In this document: positions 44,516 to 54,874 of the stretch, in pieces
Layout of the letters: each line of letters starts with the position of its first letter
Numbering within the stretch: position 1 is the first letter of the stretch
DNA from: Rhodoblastus sp963828185
GTDB lineage: Bacteria > Pseudomonadota > Alphaproteobacteria > Rhizobiales > Beijerinckiaceae
Reading direction: 5' to 3'
Assembly: GCA_963828185.1 (NCBI GenBank)
Contig: CAWHDV010000001.1
Location: 408,118-472,117 of the forward strand
Length of the DNA stretch: 64,000 nt
Made by a program: the position numbers and the translations under genes
Notes under the pieces: model-generated
Seen by the model: only the letters and a program-made list of their open reading frames with translations
What the model was told of the DNA's origin: nothing
The model's database searches: none

Positions 44516-45556
44516 TGTCACTCTCCTTGCCCCATTCACCACCACGCACGAAGATCACACGCCCCGCCGGTCCGCGGTCGGGCGACCCGCGAGCGGCGAT
44601 AGACGTATGGGTGTCCGATAAAGGCCAAAGGGATTTTCGGCGCGCGCCGACTGGCCGCGGCTCGACCCGGTTCCCCGGTAGCCGGAGGCAAGGGCCATTG
44701 GAGAACGAGAGGAAGATCGATCGGGCTCGGAGCCCACGAAAAAAGGCGCGAGCAATCGGCGGTGAGAGGCGTCGGGGCTGCGCTTTCAAGCGTGGCCGCG
44801 AGCGATCGCCTTCTCCCTTTACGGACATGCCGCGCATGCATAACGCCCCCCGATCATTCACGATCGTTCAAATTCCAGGCTTCGGTTGTTGTCATGGCGC
44901 CGGTCGCCACGACCCTTGCCTCCGCTCCGTCCGTCTCAAAAGCGGCGATAGCGCGGAGCCGCAAGCTTTACATTATGCTCATCAAGCTTCGTGGTAAGGC
45001 GTCGGCCAATTGACTGAACTGCTTCGCTTCGGTCTGGCTCTATTTTTGCGGTGACTGTAGCTTTGCGGTGGTTGATCTCGACCCTTGTTCCAGATTGTAG
45101 CCCGCAACCACCTTGGGCTTAACGCGAAATATGACTGCGTTGGTACCCAAACTGTCATAATGAGGTATGGTTTCATGGCAAAATCGTGAGCGCTTAAAAA
45201 AATGGATCGAAGTTAACGGGAGCGCGAGGCGCCTGCGACCCGGCGCCTGGCGTCGGGCGAGCCGGAGCGAAGCCGGAAGCCTCTGCATTGTCTGGCAAAT
45301 TTGACGCCAAAAAGGGTCCTTGTTTTCAAGGGTTTCCACTCCTGGAGGCGCCGGCTGGCGCAAAAGGCGTACGCCCAAAAGTCATTCAATCCAGGCCTCG
45401 TTCGAGACTAGCTTTGCCTTGTCGCCTGGCAAGGTGAACCGGACTGAGGCCTTCACAAAGCGAAGGAACAGAAATCGGGTTTGCGCCGGGCTTGCGCTAA
45501 CTCGGCCGAGGCGGCGAAACGCCGCGGCGGCGCCTTCACGGATCGGATATCCGCGC
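44516..45556. other. Intergenic, no supported gene
   Basis: About 1 kb between divergent genes. Short frames on both strands look non-coding. The part 44940-45180 is richer in A+T and probably holds promoters. I find no RNA gene. Confidence 0.5.
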
Positions 45557-47734
45557 ATGAGCAAGGAAGCCGTCGAACTCGACGCCGAACTTTTCCCCGC
45601 CCGGGCGCTCGACGCCGGACTATGCGGGCTGGCTTTGATCTCCGCCTATTTCCGGATCGCCGCCGACCCGGCGCAATTGCGCCACCAGCTGGCGCTGACC
45701 GACCATTTCGCCAGCGCGGAGGATATAGTTCGCGGCGCGAATCTTCTGGGCTTGAAGTCGCGCATCGTCCACGACGCGCAGGCGCGGCGCCTTTCGTCCA
45801 TCCCGCTGCCGGCGCTGCTGGGCCTCAAGGAGGGCGGCTTCGCCATATTGGGCGCGGGCGCGACGAAAAACCGGGCGCGGCTGATCAATCCGCTCGACTG
45901 CAGCGCGCGCGAACTCGGTTTCGACGAAGTCGCGGAGCTGGCGTCGGGGCTGCTCATCCTGGTCACGCGGCGGCTCGGCGGCGCGGGTTACGATCCCAGG
46001 ACATTCGGGCTCCAGTGGTTCCTTCCGTCGCTGCTGCGTTACCGCAAGGCGCTGGCCCAGGTTGTCGTCGCCTCGTTCTTCGTCCAGGTCTTCGCCCTGA
46101 TCACGCCGATCTTCTTCCAGCTCGTGGTCGACAAGGTTCTCGTCCACAAGGGCATGTCGACTTTGGTCGTGCTCGTCGTCGGCATGGTCGCGCTGGGGCT
46201 GTTCGAGACGGTGCTGCAGTTCTTGCGCTCCTATACGCTGAGCCATACCACCAACCGCATCGACGTCGAACTTGGGCGGCGCCTGTTCCATCATCTGTTC
46301 CGCCTGCCGCTCGCCTATTTCGAGACGCGCGCGGCCGGGCAGACGGTGGCGCGCGTCCGCGAGCTCGAAACGATCCGCGGCTTTCTCACCGGGCAGGGAT
46401 TGACGTCGGTCCTCGACCTGGCGTTCACCGTCATCTTTTTCGCCGTGATGTTCGTCTATTCGGCGCAACTGGCGCTGGTCGTGCTCGCCTCCATCCCGAT
46501 CTACATCATCATAGCTGCTTCGATCCGGCCGATGCTGCGCGAGCAGATCAACGAAAAATTCAATCGCGGCGCGCGCTCGCAGCAGTTCCTCGTCGAGTCG
46601 ATCGTCGGCGCGGAAACGCTGAAGGCGGCGAGCGTCGAGCCGATGATGCAGGCGCAATGGGAGGAGCGGCTGGCGGCTTATGTCCGCACCGCCTTCGACG
46701 TCGGCGTCCTCGGCTCGTTCGGGCAGAACATGGTGCAATATGTCAGCAAGGTCGTGACCGCGCTGATCCTGTTCATTGGCGCGCAATCGGTCATCGCGGG
46801 GACGATGACCGTCGGCGAGCTGATCGCCTTCAACATGATCGCCGCTCAAGTGGTGCAGCCGATCCTGCGGCTTTCGCAACTGTGGCAGGATTTCCAGCAG
46901 GTCCAGGTCTCGGTGTCGCGGCTCGGCGACATTCTCAACGCGCCGCCGGAGCCGGTTCCGCAGAACCTGCTCACGCTGCCGCCGCCGCGCGGCGCGCTCG
47001 AACTGCGCGGCGTGACGATGCGCTACCGGCCCGATGCGCCGGACGCCCTGCACAATATCTCGCTGGCGATCGAGCCCGGCGAAATCATCGGCGTCGTCGG
47101 CCAATCGGGCTCCGGCAAATCCACCTTGAGCAAACTGGTCCAGCGCCTCTATACGCCGCAGGTCGGGCAGGTGATGCTCGACGGCGTCGATGTGGCGCAG
47201 CTCGATCCGGGCTGGCTGCGGCGTCAGATCGGCGTCGTCCTGCAAGAAAACATCCTTTTCAACCGGACGATCCACGAGAATATCGCCCTCGGCGATCCGG
47301 CCATGCCGAGGGGGTTCGTCATCCAGGCGGCGCGCCTCGCGGGCGCGGACGATTTCATCTCCCAGTTGCCCCGCGGCTACGACACGCTGATCGAGGAGCG
47401 CGGCGCCAATCTTTCGGGCGGCCAAAGGCAGCGCATCGCCATCGCCCGGGCGCTCGTCACCAATCCGCGCATCCTCATCTTCGACGAAGCGACTTCGGCG
47501 CTCGATTACGAAAGCGAGCGGACCATCCAGAACAACATGCGCGCCATCACCCATGGCCGCACGGTGGTCGTCATCGCGCATCGGCTTGCGGCCTTGCGCA
47601 ACTGCACGCGGATCGTCGGCATGAAGGCGGGCGAGATCGTGGAAGTCGGCAGCCACCGGGAATTGCTCGCCCTGGGCGGCCTATACGCGAAACTCTGGGC
47701 GCTGCAATCCGATCAATCGAGGGTCGACGCATGA
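45557..47734 (+). CDS. Type I secretion ABC transporter with C39-like domain (HlyB/LapB type)
   Basis: A 725-residue inner-membrane exporter ATPase. An N-terminal C39-like domain (residues 10-140) keeps a Cys in AGLCGLALISAYF, but the oxyanion Gln and the His region (GGFAILGAGATKN) are lost, so it is a non-cleaving docking domain. The membrane domain is at about 160-460. The ATPase has Walker A VGQSGSGKST, signature LSGGQRQRIAIARAL and Walker B ILIFDEATSALDYES. The membrane-fusion gene overlaps its end (ATGA). The outer-membrane TolC partner is not in the window. Confidence 0.95.
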   Translation: MSKEAVELDAELFPARALDAGLCGLALISAYFRIAADPAQLRHQLALTDHFASAEDIVRGANLLGLKSRIVHDAQARRLSSIPLPALLGLKEGGFAILGAGATKNRARLINPLDCSARELGFDEVAELASGLLILVTRRLGGAGYDPRTFGLQWFLPSLLRYRKALAQVVVASFFVQVFALITPIFFQLVVDKVLVHKGMSTLVVLVVGMVALGLFETVLQFLRSYTLSHTTNRIDVELGRRLFHHLFRLPLAYFETRAAGQTVARVRELETIRGFLTGQGLTSVLDLAFTVIFFAVMFVYSAQLALVVLASIPIYIIIAASIRPMLREQINEKFNRGARSQQFLVESIVGAETLKAASVEPMMQAQWEERLAAYVRTAFDVGVLGSFGQNMVQYVSKVVTALILFIGAQSVIAGTMTVGELIAFNMIAAQVVQPILRLSQLWQDFQQVQVSVSRLGDILNAPPEPVPQNLLTLPPPRGALELRGVTMRYRPDAPDALHNISLAIEPGEIIGVVGQSGSGKSTLSKLVQRLYTPQVGQVMLDGVDVAQLDPGWLRRQIGVVLQENILFNRTIHENIALGDPAMPRGFVIQAARLAGADDFISQLPRGYDTLIEERGANLSGGQRQRIAIARALVTNPRILIFDEATSALDYESERTIQNNMRAITHGRTVVVIAHRLAALRNCTRIVGMKAGEIVEVGSHRELLALGGLYAKLWALQSDQSRVDA

Positions 47735-49287
47735 ACGAGAGAGCCGCGCCGCCAACCGCTCCGCGCCCTTCCCGAGGGAATGCGCCGGCAATTCCGACGG
47801 CCTCCGGCGTCGTGGGACGGGATCGCGAATTCCTGCCCGCCGCGCTCGAAATTCTCGAGACGCCGCCGCCGCCCCTGCCCATCGCCCTGATGATGACCAT
47901 CTGCGCCTTCGTTCTCTGCGCGCTGGCCTGGTCGTTCATCGGACGCCTCGACGTTCATGCGGTCGCGCCGGGAAAAATCGAGATCGCCGGCTACGCCAAG
48001 GTGATCCAGCCGCTCGATCCCGGCCGCGTTGCGGCAATCCACGTCGAAAACGGCGCCCGGGTGAAGGCCGGCGAATTGCTGCTGGAATTCGACCCTGCTG
48101 AAGCGGCGGCCGACGAAAAGGCGGCGATGGACGACATGAACGCCTCCCTCGCGGAAGTGGAGCGGCGCAAATTCGCCGTAGCCGCGGTCCGCGCGATCGC
48201 GCCGGTCCCGGAGCAGGCGTCGGAATCGACCACGGCCGACGTCAGGCTGGCGCAGCTGATGGCGATTTCGACCGGCGCGGATCGCGCGATCCATTGGGCC
48301 GATTCCGTTCCCGACTTCATCCGCGTGCGCGAAAAGGCCGTTCTCTACGCGGACCTGACGCAACTTTCCGACGCGCTCGCTGACCTCGACAAGCAGATGG
48401 CGCAAAAGCGGGCGACGCGGCAGCGACTGAACATGAGCATCGCCTTTCAGAACAGCCTGATCGGCACGCTGAAACAGCATGTGAACACACGCCAGCAGGC
48501 GATCGACCTTCAGGTCGGCACGAAGATCAATCTTTACGACGCCAAGGAACAGTTGCAGAAATCGCAGGCGGCGCTGGCGTCCGATCAGGGAGAACTGATC
48601 GAGGCGGACGCCGCCATCAGGGAATTGCAGGGACAGAAGATCAAGGCGCTGTCGCAGTTCGTCGCGGAGAATGAGAACAAGGCGCTGGACGCGGCGCGCA
48701 AGGCCGACGACGCAGGCCAGCGCCGGGCCAAGGCGCAGGCGCGGCTGGACCGCACCAGGCTTTACGCGCCCATCGACGGCGTGGTGCAGCAAATGGCGGT
48801 CACGACAGTCGGTCAGGTGGTGACGACCGGCCAGCAACTCATGGTCATCACGCCCAGCGAGGGACGCCTCCAGGTCGAAGCTCTGGTCGCCAATCTCGAC
48901 ATCGGCTTCGTCAAGGTCGGCCAGGACGCGGCGATCAAGGTCGACGCCTTTCCGTTCACCCGATTTGGCGTGCTGCATGGCAAGGTGGCGTCGATCGCTC
49001 CGGAGGCGATCGACGAACAGGCGGCCAAGCGCGCGATGGCCAACGCCACGTCTGGCGCCAATGCGGCCGGCGCGCAGCCATCGGGCTCGCCGGGCCAACC
49101 CGATGTCTTCGTTTTCCCGGTGACCATCACGCTCGACCAGACATCGATCAAGGCCGGCAACTCCCTGGTTCCGGTCGCGCCGGGCATGACGGTGACGGCC
49201 GAGATCAAGACCCAGAGCCGCCGCGTTATCGATTATTTCCTGTCGCCCTTGCGCAAGCTGTCCTCGGAAGCCCTCAAGGAGCAATGA
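47731..49287 (+). CDS. Type I secretion membrane fusion protein (HlyD family)
   Basis: A 518-residue periplasmic adaptor. A cytoplasmic Pro-rich N-terminus is followed by one membrane helix (IALMMTICAFVLCALAWSFI), a lipoyl half VIQPLDPGRVAAIHVENGA, a long coiled coil at about 150-350, and the second half RLYAPIDGVVQQMAVTTVGQ. The C-terminus TVTAEIKTQSRRVIDYFLSP is typical. Its ATG overlaps the ABC gene stop. Confidence 0.94.
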   Translation: MNERAAPPTAPRPSRGNAPAIPTASGVVGRDREFLPAALEILETPPPPLPIALMMTICAFVLCALAWSFIGRLDVHAVAPGKIEIAGYAKVIQPLDPGRVAAIHVENGARVKAGELLLEFDPAEAAADEKAAMDDMNASLAEVERRKFAVAAVRAIAPVPEQASESTTADVRLAQLMAISTGADRAIHWADSVPDFIRVREKAVLYADLTQLSDALADLDKQMAQKRATRQRLNMSIAFQNSLIGTLKQHVNTRQQAIDLQVGTKINLYDAKEQLQKSQAALASDQGELIEADAAIRELQGQKIKALSQFVAENENKALDAARKADDAGQRRAKAQARLDRTRLYAPIDGVVQQMAVTTVGQVVTTGQQLMVITPSEGRLQVEALVANLDIGFVKVGQDAAIKVDAFPFTRFGVLHGKVASIAPEAIDEQAAKRAMANATSGANAAGAQPSGSPGQPDVFVFPVTITLDQTSIKAGNSLVPVAPGMTVTAEIKTQSRRVIDYFLSPLRKLSSEALKEQ

Positions 49288-49723
49288 CGGCCAGGCCGCC
49301 GCGCAACGCTTGTGGATAACTTTCAACGCTTCGCGGACGCCTCTCGCGCTTGCGCAGACCCTGCGCCGGCCGCCGCCGACGCAGGCGCGGACCGACTTTG
49401 CCTTTGGCGCCGGATCGCGTGCATTTCAGGCGTGTCCCAGCTCAACAAAGCGTCGGCTTGGGTCAGGAAATATCGGATTCAAAGCCATAATTTACAGTAT
49501 AGCTATAGCTTTCAAAAGCAAAGCTGTGACTGCTCCGCGCGCCATCTTCGAGCCTGCTAAGTGACTTTTTATCGCCACAGTCGGCCTTTAGCCAGAGAAT
49601 ACATCTTGACTGAAGCGGGACGGTCACACTCGTGGCGCAAGCTGCACAGTTAACCATGAAATAGTTGTTGTTTACAGAGGTCTGGCGTCGGCGGACGCCT
49701 GAAGCTGGAGGATTTGAGCGCGC
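49288..49723. other. Intergenic, promoter region
   Basis: About 435 bp with no gene I support. The part 49455-49680 is A+T-rich (for example TATAGCTATAG) compared with surrounding coding DNA and probably has the promoter of the b561 fusion gene. Confidence 0.5.
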
Positions 49724-51522
49724 ATGTGGAGACGGATCAAGAGAAAGAAGCAGACGGACGTAGGCACGATCGTCCTGCACTGGGCTTTGGCCGGCACGCT
49801 GGTCTTGTCGACGCTCACGGGCCTTCGCTTCGCGGTCGAGATGCCCGACACCGGCTATCTCAGCGCGCTGGAGCCCTTCCTGCCGGTCGCCAAGATCTGG
49901 ATCTACCATATCCTTGCCGGGACCAGCGTCATGGCCTTGGCCATCGCCTATCTGTTCTACCTGCGGGGAACGGGGCTCTCGCGCCGCATCTGGCCCGACC
50001 GCGCCCGCCTGGCGGCGCTCAAGTCGCCTGGGCCGGCGCGTTGGGGCGCGGTCAACGTCCTGCTCTACTGGGTGCTTTTCTTCTGTCTCGCGGCGCAGGT
50101 CGTCACCGGCCTGTTGCTGCATCGCGGCTATGGCGGCGAAGTCGTCGACCTTCATTTGCTCGTGACCTGGGTGATCGTCGGCTACACCGTCGCGCATGTC
50201 CTGGCGCATTTCGCGCTGGGCGGCATGACGCAATTGCTGCGCGTCCTGCGCCCCTCGCGCATTCCGGCGCCGGTCGACAGCACGGGACGTCTTATTCGCA
50301 GGCGCCCTTCAGCAAGCCGTCGGCCTTCGCCGGCGCGCGCATCCTCGCCCTCAGCTCCATCGCGGGCATGCTGGTCGGAGGCGCCTATCTCTATTTCGAC
50401 CGCTTGTCGCGCGATGTGCTCTATGTCGGGCGCATCGACAAGGCGGCGGCGGCGCAATTGAACACCGACCTGTGGAACGGCGTGTGGAGCGACGCGCGGC
50501 CGCTCTATGTGCACACCAACCAGGGCGTCAATCTCGACGGCACGGGCGCCTCGCTGGTCGAAATCCGCGCCGTGCATGACCGGGACACGATCTATTTCGC
50601 CTTCACCTGGGAGGACCCGACGCGGTCGCTCAAGCACGCCCCGCTGATCAAGGCGGCGGATGGCTGGCACGCCCTGTTCTCGCGCCCGCGTGAGCAGCAA
50701 AAGGGCGAACTCCAGAACGTCGCGGCCCGGACGGAATATTCGCTCGACGAGCAAAGCAATTACGAGGGCGCCCTCAACGAGGACAAGTTCGCGATCATGC
50801 TCGCCAATGTCGAAAGGCCGTTCGGCCCCGGCGCCTTCCACCCGGGCAAGCATCCGCTGCCCAGCAAGCCGGCGTCCTTCTCCGGGCGCGGCCAGCATTA
50901 TACCGAAGACGGCAGCAAGGTGGACCTGTGGCTGTGGCATGCGGACGGCTCGGATTCCGGCCGCTGCGAAAACAATCGCGTCGGTCCGCCGGCCAAGCCG
51001 ACGCTGTCGCAATTGCGCGGCGAGACGCTCTACAAGGGCGGCTACTTCGGCCCCGAGGCGCAAGAGGTGGTCTTCGAGAATTTCACGCCGCAAGCGCCGC
51101 GTGATCCCCAGGCCCTCGTGCAGCCGATCCGCCTGCCGAAAGATCTCCAGGCGACGCGCGCGGCGCTCGGCCAGGTCGATCTCGATCCCGACCACGGCGA
51201 CCAGGAACACACCCGCTGGACCCTGCGCGAGGCTGAATCGACCCCCTATACGCCGGAACTCGACGCCAAGATCCCCGTCGGCGCCATTGTGCCGGGTATC
51301 GTCGCGGTCGCGCCGCGGCCCCTGCTGCCGTGGGACGTCCAGTGCCGTGCGAGCTGGGCGGCCGGACGCTGGACGCTGATCGCCGAGCGCAAGATCGACA
51401 CCCACCACGGCGACGACAACGTCATCAGCAGCAAGAGCTTCATGTGGGTCGGCGTGTTCGACCATACGGCGGCAAACCACACCCGTCACATTCGCCCCTT
51501 CAGACTGGAGATGCAATTATGA
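49724..51522 (+). pseudogene. Cytochrome b561 / ethylbenzene-dehydrogenase-gamma-like fusion, 1-bp frameshift
   Basis: The first 190 residues form a four-helix b-type cytochrome (TIVLHWALAGTLVLSTLTG, KIWIYHILAG, VDLHLLVTWVIVGYTVAHVLAHF with haem His). After one missing base near 50281 (GACAGCACGGG) the chain continues as HGTSYSQAPFSKPSAFAGAR. A membrane helix and a haem-binding domain of the ethylbenzene/DMS dehydrogenase gamma type follow (VNLDGTGASLVEIRAVHDRDTIYFAFTWEDPTRS, written here as family core). Restored length is about 599 residues. Its stop overlaps the reductase ATG. No molybdenum catalytic subunit is near. Confidence 0.82.
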
Positions 51523-52565
51523 GCAAGTCGTTTCAGGTTTCCGTTGGCGACATGGGGAAGTTTCGCGCCCGCCGGGGCGAGACGCTCCTTGACGCCGCCC
51601 TGATCAACGGCGTCGATATTCCGCACGATTGCCGCTCAGGCCATTGCGGCAGCTGCCGATGCAAGGTCGAATCCGGCAAGGTCGAGGGCGGCGAGACGGA
51701 CGCGCCCGGCACGGTCCTGGCCTGCAAGGCGCGCGTCGTCTCCGATATCGCCATCAGCATCGAGGAGACGCCGCCGGTCGAAACGATCGCCGGCCGGGTG
51801 CGTGCGATCGAAAACCTGCCCGGCGACGTGATGGAGCTGACCATCGCCACCAAGCATCACGTCCACTATCTTCCCGGCCAATATGTCCAGGTGAAGTTCG
51901 CCGGCTTTCCGGCGCGCTGCTACAGCCCGACCGTGCCGCTCGAAGGCCCTGTCGATCGCGACGCCATCCGGCTGCAGATCCGCCGCGTCCCCAAAGGCAA
52001 GATTTCCACGGCGCTCGGCGCCTCCATCCGGCCGGGGCACAAGGTCAAGATCTTCGGGCCCTATGGCACGGCTTATCTGCGGCACGGGCTGACCAATCGC
52101 CTGGTGCTTGTCTCGGGCGGCGCCGGCTTCGCGCCGATCTGGTCCATCGCCCACGCCGCTTTGTGCGAAATGCCGGATCGCGAAATCGTCGTCATCGCCG
52201 GCGCCAACCGGCGCAACGATCTCTACATGGCGCGCGCGCTGCTGCGGCTCGTCGCCTTTCCGAAGGTGCAAGTCATCGCCACCTTGCGCGAATCCGACCG
52301 TCCGGACTCGCCGTTCCAGATCGGCAGCCCGCTCGACTTCATCCCGCAACTGACCGACAATGACATCGTCTATGCCTGCGGCGCGCCGCAAATGGTCGAT
52401 GGCGTCGCGGCCAGGGCGCGGGCGGCCGGCGCATGCTGCTATGTCGATCCCTTCTACCCCGCGGTCAGCGAGCCGGGCGGCCCGATGGCCTGGGCGCCGC
52501 GCATGCTCGCCGCAGCGTCGCGTCGCGGGCCATTGCGCTGGCTCGAAGGCGTCACGACCGGTTGA
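51519..52565 (+). CDS. [2Fe-2S] ferredoxin-NAD(P)H reductase fusion
   Basis: A 348-residue reductase of the oxygenase-reductase type. The N-terminal plant-type ferredoxin has CRSGHCGSCRCKV and a fourth Cys in LACKARVV. The FAD domain has RCYSPTVPL, and the NAD domain has LVSGGAGFAPIWSIAH and the C-terminal YACGAPQMVDGV. The ATG overlaps the stop of the b561 fusion, so the two should work as one electron path between NAD(P)H and the b haems. The final acceptor or donor is not known. Confidence 0.92.
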   Translation: MSKSFQVSVGDMGKFRARRGETLLDAALINGVDIPHDCRSGHCGSCRCKVESGKVEGGETDAPGTVLACKARVVSDIAISIEETPPVETIAGRVRAIENLPGDVMELTIATKHHVHYLPGQYVQVKFAGFPARCYSPTVPLEGPVDRDAIRLQIRRVPKGKISTALGASIRPGHKVKIFGPYGTAYLRHGLTNRLVLVSGGAGFAPIWSIAHAALCEMPDREIVVIAGANRRNDLYMARALLRLVAFPKVQVIATLRESDRPDSPFQIGSPLDFIPQLTDNDIVYACGAPQMVDGVAARARAAGACCYVDPFYPAVSEPGGPMAWAPRMLAAASRRGPLRWLEGVTTG

Positions 52566-52593
52566 CGCGCGAGAGTCGACGAACGAAACAAAA

Positions 52594-52623
52594 AGGCGGC
52601 GGGCAAAACCCGTCGCTTTTTTT
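52594..52623 (+). terminator. Intrinsic terminator
   Basis: GCGGCGGG and CCCGTCGC form an 8-bp stem with one G-T pair around CAAAA, followed by TTTTTTT. It lies 30 bp past the reductase stop. The A-run on the left may let it serve the convergent gene too. Confidence 0.85.
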
Positions 52624-52633
52624 CTCGCATGTT

Positions 52634-54787
52634 CTAGCTGGTTTGTTCGATCCCGAGCTCGCGCAGGAGCGGGCGCAAATGCGCCGCGTAGGGGCGCCAG
52701 CGGCCGACTGAGTCGGCGTAGAGCGGCCTGCGCACCTGCGCCACGCTGGCGGTGCGCACCGGTCGCCGCGTCTCGTGAAAGGCAAGGCAGGACTCCTGCC
52801 ATTCCAGGCCGCAATGCGCGATGAGGCGGCGGGCCTCGCCGTTGAAATCGGCCACGAGGTCTTCGTACTGGACCTCGATCATGGCTCCCGGCGGCAGCGC
52901 GCGCCGCCAGTGATCCATCAGGCCCGCATAGGCGCGGTAGTAGCGGCCGAGTTCGCCGAGATCATAGGCGTAGGGCTGGTCCTCCGCGAAGAGCAGCGAA
53001 AAACAGGAGAAGCAGGTGTCGGCCGCGTTGCGGCGCGCATGCACGATGCGGGCGTCGGGCAGCGCCAGGTGGATGAGCCCGGCGAGTGCGAAGTTGCCCG
53101 GCAATTTATCGACGATGCGCGCGGCGCCGGGCGCGAGCCGCGTGACGAAGTCGACATAGCGCCCGCCGATTTCGCGCAATTGCTCCTGCGACAGGTTTCG
53201 CGCTCCGTGCGGAAAGATCGCGGGCGCTTCCGGCGTGCCGGCGGTCTCCGCCACGATGCGTGAAAAGGCGTCGATCTCGCCGGCGCCGAAAACCTGCGAA
53301 TGGCTCGCCAGGATCTGCTCGATCAGCGTCGTGCCCGAGCGCGGCATCCCCACCACGAAGATCGGCGCGTCCGAGCGAAAGCCGCCGCCTTGCTTTGCTT
53401 GCATGAGCTCCGGCGTGAAGATTGCACTGATGTCGTCGAAATGCCGCAGCATGGCCTGTTCGTCATATGCGGTCCGCCCTCGTTTCAGGCGATTGCCTTC
53501 AGCCAGATGGCCAAACGCCTTGTCCGGCTGCTGGAGATCGGAACAGGCCTTGCCCAGCGCGAAATGCAGTGAAGTCCGCGCCTCTTCGTCGAGCGCTGGT
53601 TCGTCCGCGGCGAGCTTCTCGAGCGCCGGCAGGCGCGGGTCTTCCGCCGAAAAAGCGAGAAAGCTCGCGAGATTGAAATGGAAGGTGACATTGTCGGGCG
53701 CGAGATGCGTCGCTCGCTCGAAGGCCTGCTGGGCCTCGCCCATGCGGCCGGCCGCGAGCAGAGCGACGCCATATTCGTTATGCAGCGCGGCGCGCGAGGA
53801 ATCGAGCGCGACCGCCCGCGCCAGATGTTCGATCGCCTGATCGTCGCGCCCGAGCGCTTGCAGCGCCTTGCCGAGGTTGGCGTGGGCGTCGGCGTAGTCC
53901 GGATCGAGCGCCAAGGCTTCGCGATAGGCCGTCGCCGCCTCCTCGCGGCGGCCGAGTTTTTGCAGCGCATTGGCGAGGTTGTTCCACGCCTTGGCGAAGC
54001 CGGGCCGCAGCGTGAGCGCCCTCTCATAATGCGCGATGGCTCCAGGCAGGTCGTCCATGTCCTGCAGGACGACGGCGAGATTGAATTGCGCCGCCGCATG
54101 GTCGGGCGCATGCGCCAGCGCGCGCTGGCAACAGGCCAGGGCTTCGTCGAAGCGTCCGAGTTTTTGCAGGACGCCGGCGAAGTCGCTGAGCAAATCGGCG
54201 TCGTCGGGATTGCGCGCCAGCGCGTTGCGATAGTGCAGGACCGCGCGATCGGGACGCCCGAGGATGCGGTGGAGCCTGGCGAGGCTCGCCTGAGCGCCTG
54301 CGAGCTTCGGATCGAGTTCGGCCGCTTTCTCGTGCTCGGGCAGCGCTTCTTCATGGCGGCCGAGCGCCTGGAGCGCGACGCCAAGATTGTGGCGCGCTTC
54401 AGCCCAGTTGGGTTCGAGCGCGACGGCCGCGCGAAAATGCGCCGCCGCCGCCTCGGGGCGGCCGATCTGGCAGAGCGTGGTCGCGAGATGGAAATGCGCG
54501 CCGGCGGAGCCGTCGGCTTCGGCCGCCGTTTCGGCTTTTGCCAGGGTGGAGGCCAGCTCTTTGGCGAGGTCTTGCGCGAGATCTTGGGTGAGGTCTTGCG
54601 TTTGGCTCGACCGCACCAGGGCGACGCTCAACCCGCATAAGGCGACGAGATGATCTGGCCGCGCCGCAAGCACGAGCCGATAGAGCGCCAGCGCCTCGTC
54701 CAGCCGTCCATTTTTGAGGAATTTATGCGCCAAATCCAGCGCGCGTCTCGCGTCGAGGCCATTGCCTTCGGGGCGGCTGGTCGTCGT
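52634..54787 (-). CDS. TPR-repeat sulfotransferase
   Basis: A protein of about 717 residues. The N-terminal 440 residues are some ten TPR units (for example EARHNLGVALQALGRHEEAL). The C-terminal sulfotransferase domain has the PAPS 5'-phosphosulfate loop VVGMPRSGTTLIEQILASHS and the later IVHARRNAADTCFSCF (3'-phosphate loop). The start is uncertain: a TTG at 54787 fits, while a GTG at 54838 lies in a hairpin. Tandem DLTQDLAQDL units are coded by 12-bp repeats. The acceptor may be a protein or sugar. Confidence 0.87.
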   Translation of the reverse strand, partial: TTTSRPEGNGLDARRALDLAHKFLKNGRLDEALALYRLVLAARPDHLVALCGLSVALVRSSQTQDLTQDLAQDLAKELASTLAKAETAAEADGSAGAHFHLATTLCQIGRPEAAAAHFRAAVALEPNWAEARHNLGVALQALGRHEEALPEHEKAAELDPKLAGAQASLARLHRILGRPDRAVLHYRNALARNPDDADLLSDFAGVLQKLGRFDEALACCQRALAHAPDHAAAQFNLAVVLQDMDDLPGAIAHYERALTLRPGFAKAWNNLANALQKLGRREEAATAYREALALDPDYADAHANLGKALQALGRDDQAIEHLARAVALDSSRAALHNEYGVALLAAGRMGEAQQAFERATHLAPDNVTFHFNLASFLAFSAEDPRLPALEKLAADEPALDEEARTSLHFALGKACSDLQQPDKAFGHLAEGNRLKRGRTAYDEQAMLRHFDDISAIFTPELMQAKQGGGFRSDAPIFVVGMPRSGTTLIEQILASHSQVFGAGEIDAFSRIVAETAGTPEAPAIFPHGARNLSQEQLREIGGRYVDFVTRLAPGAARIVDKLPGNFALAGLIHLALPDARIVHARRNAADTCFSCFSLLFAEDQPYAYDLGELGRYYRAYAGLMDHWRRALPPGAMIEVQYEDLVADFNGEARRLIAHCGLEWQESCLAFHETRRPVRTASVAQVRRPLYADSVGRWRPYAAHLRPLLRELGIEQTS
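54566..54601. repeat. 12-bp coding minisatellite, 3 copies, in TPR gene
   Basis: GAGGTCTTGCGC, GAGATCTTGGGT and GAGGTCTTGCGT follow each other in frame and give three TQDL/AQDL-type units between two TPR helices. Confidence 0.85.
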
Positions 54788-54803
54788 CAATGCAACGCTC
54801 CGG

Positions 54804-54851
54804 AAGCCGGAGCCTTTTCGGTCCCGTAGGATCGACACAAGGCTCCGGCTT
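54804..54851 (-). terminator. Terminator-like hairpin after the secreted-protein gene
   Basis: AAGCCGGAGCCTT and AAGGCTCCGGCTT form a perfect 13-bp stem with a 22-nt loop, 24 bp after the stop of the 559-residue protein gene. No good T-tract follows, so strength is unclear. It might also fold over the start of the TPR gene. Confidence 0.6.
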
Positions 54852-54874
54852 TTGGTTGGACGGACGTTAGCCCT

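Noticed and set aside
45620..47656. A 678-codon minus-strand frame opposite the ABC exporter gene
   Set aside because: Arg/Asp/His-rich shadow of a GC-rich gene on the other strand.
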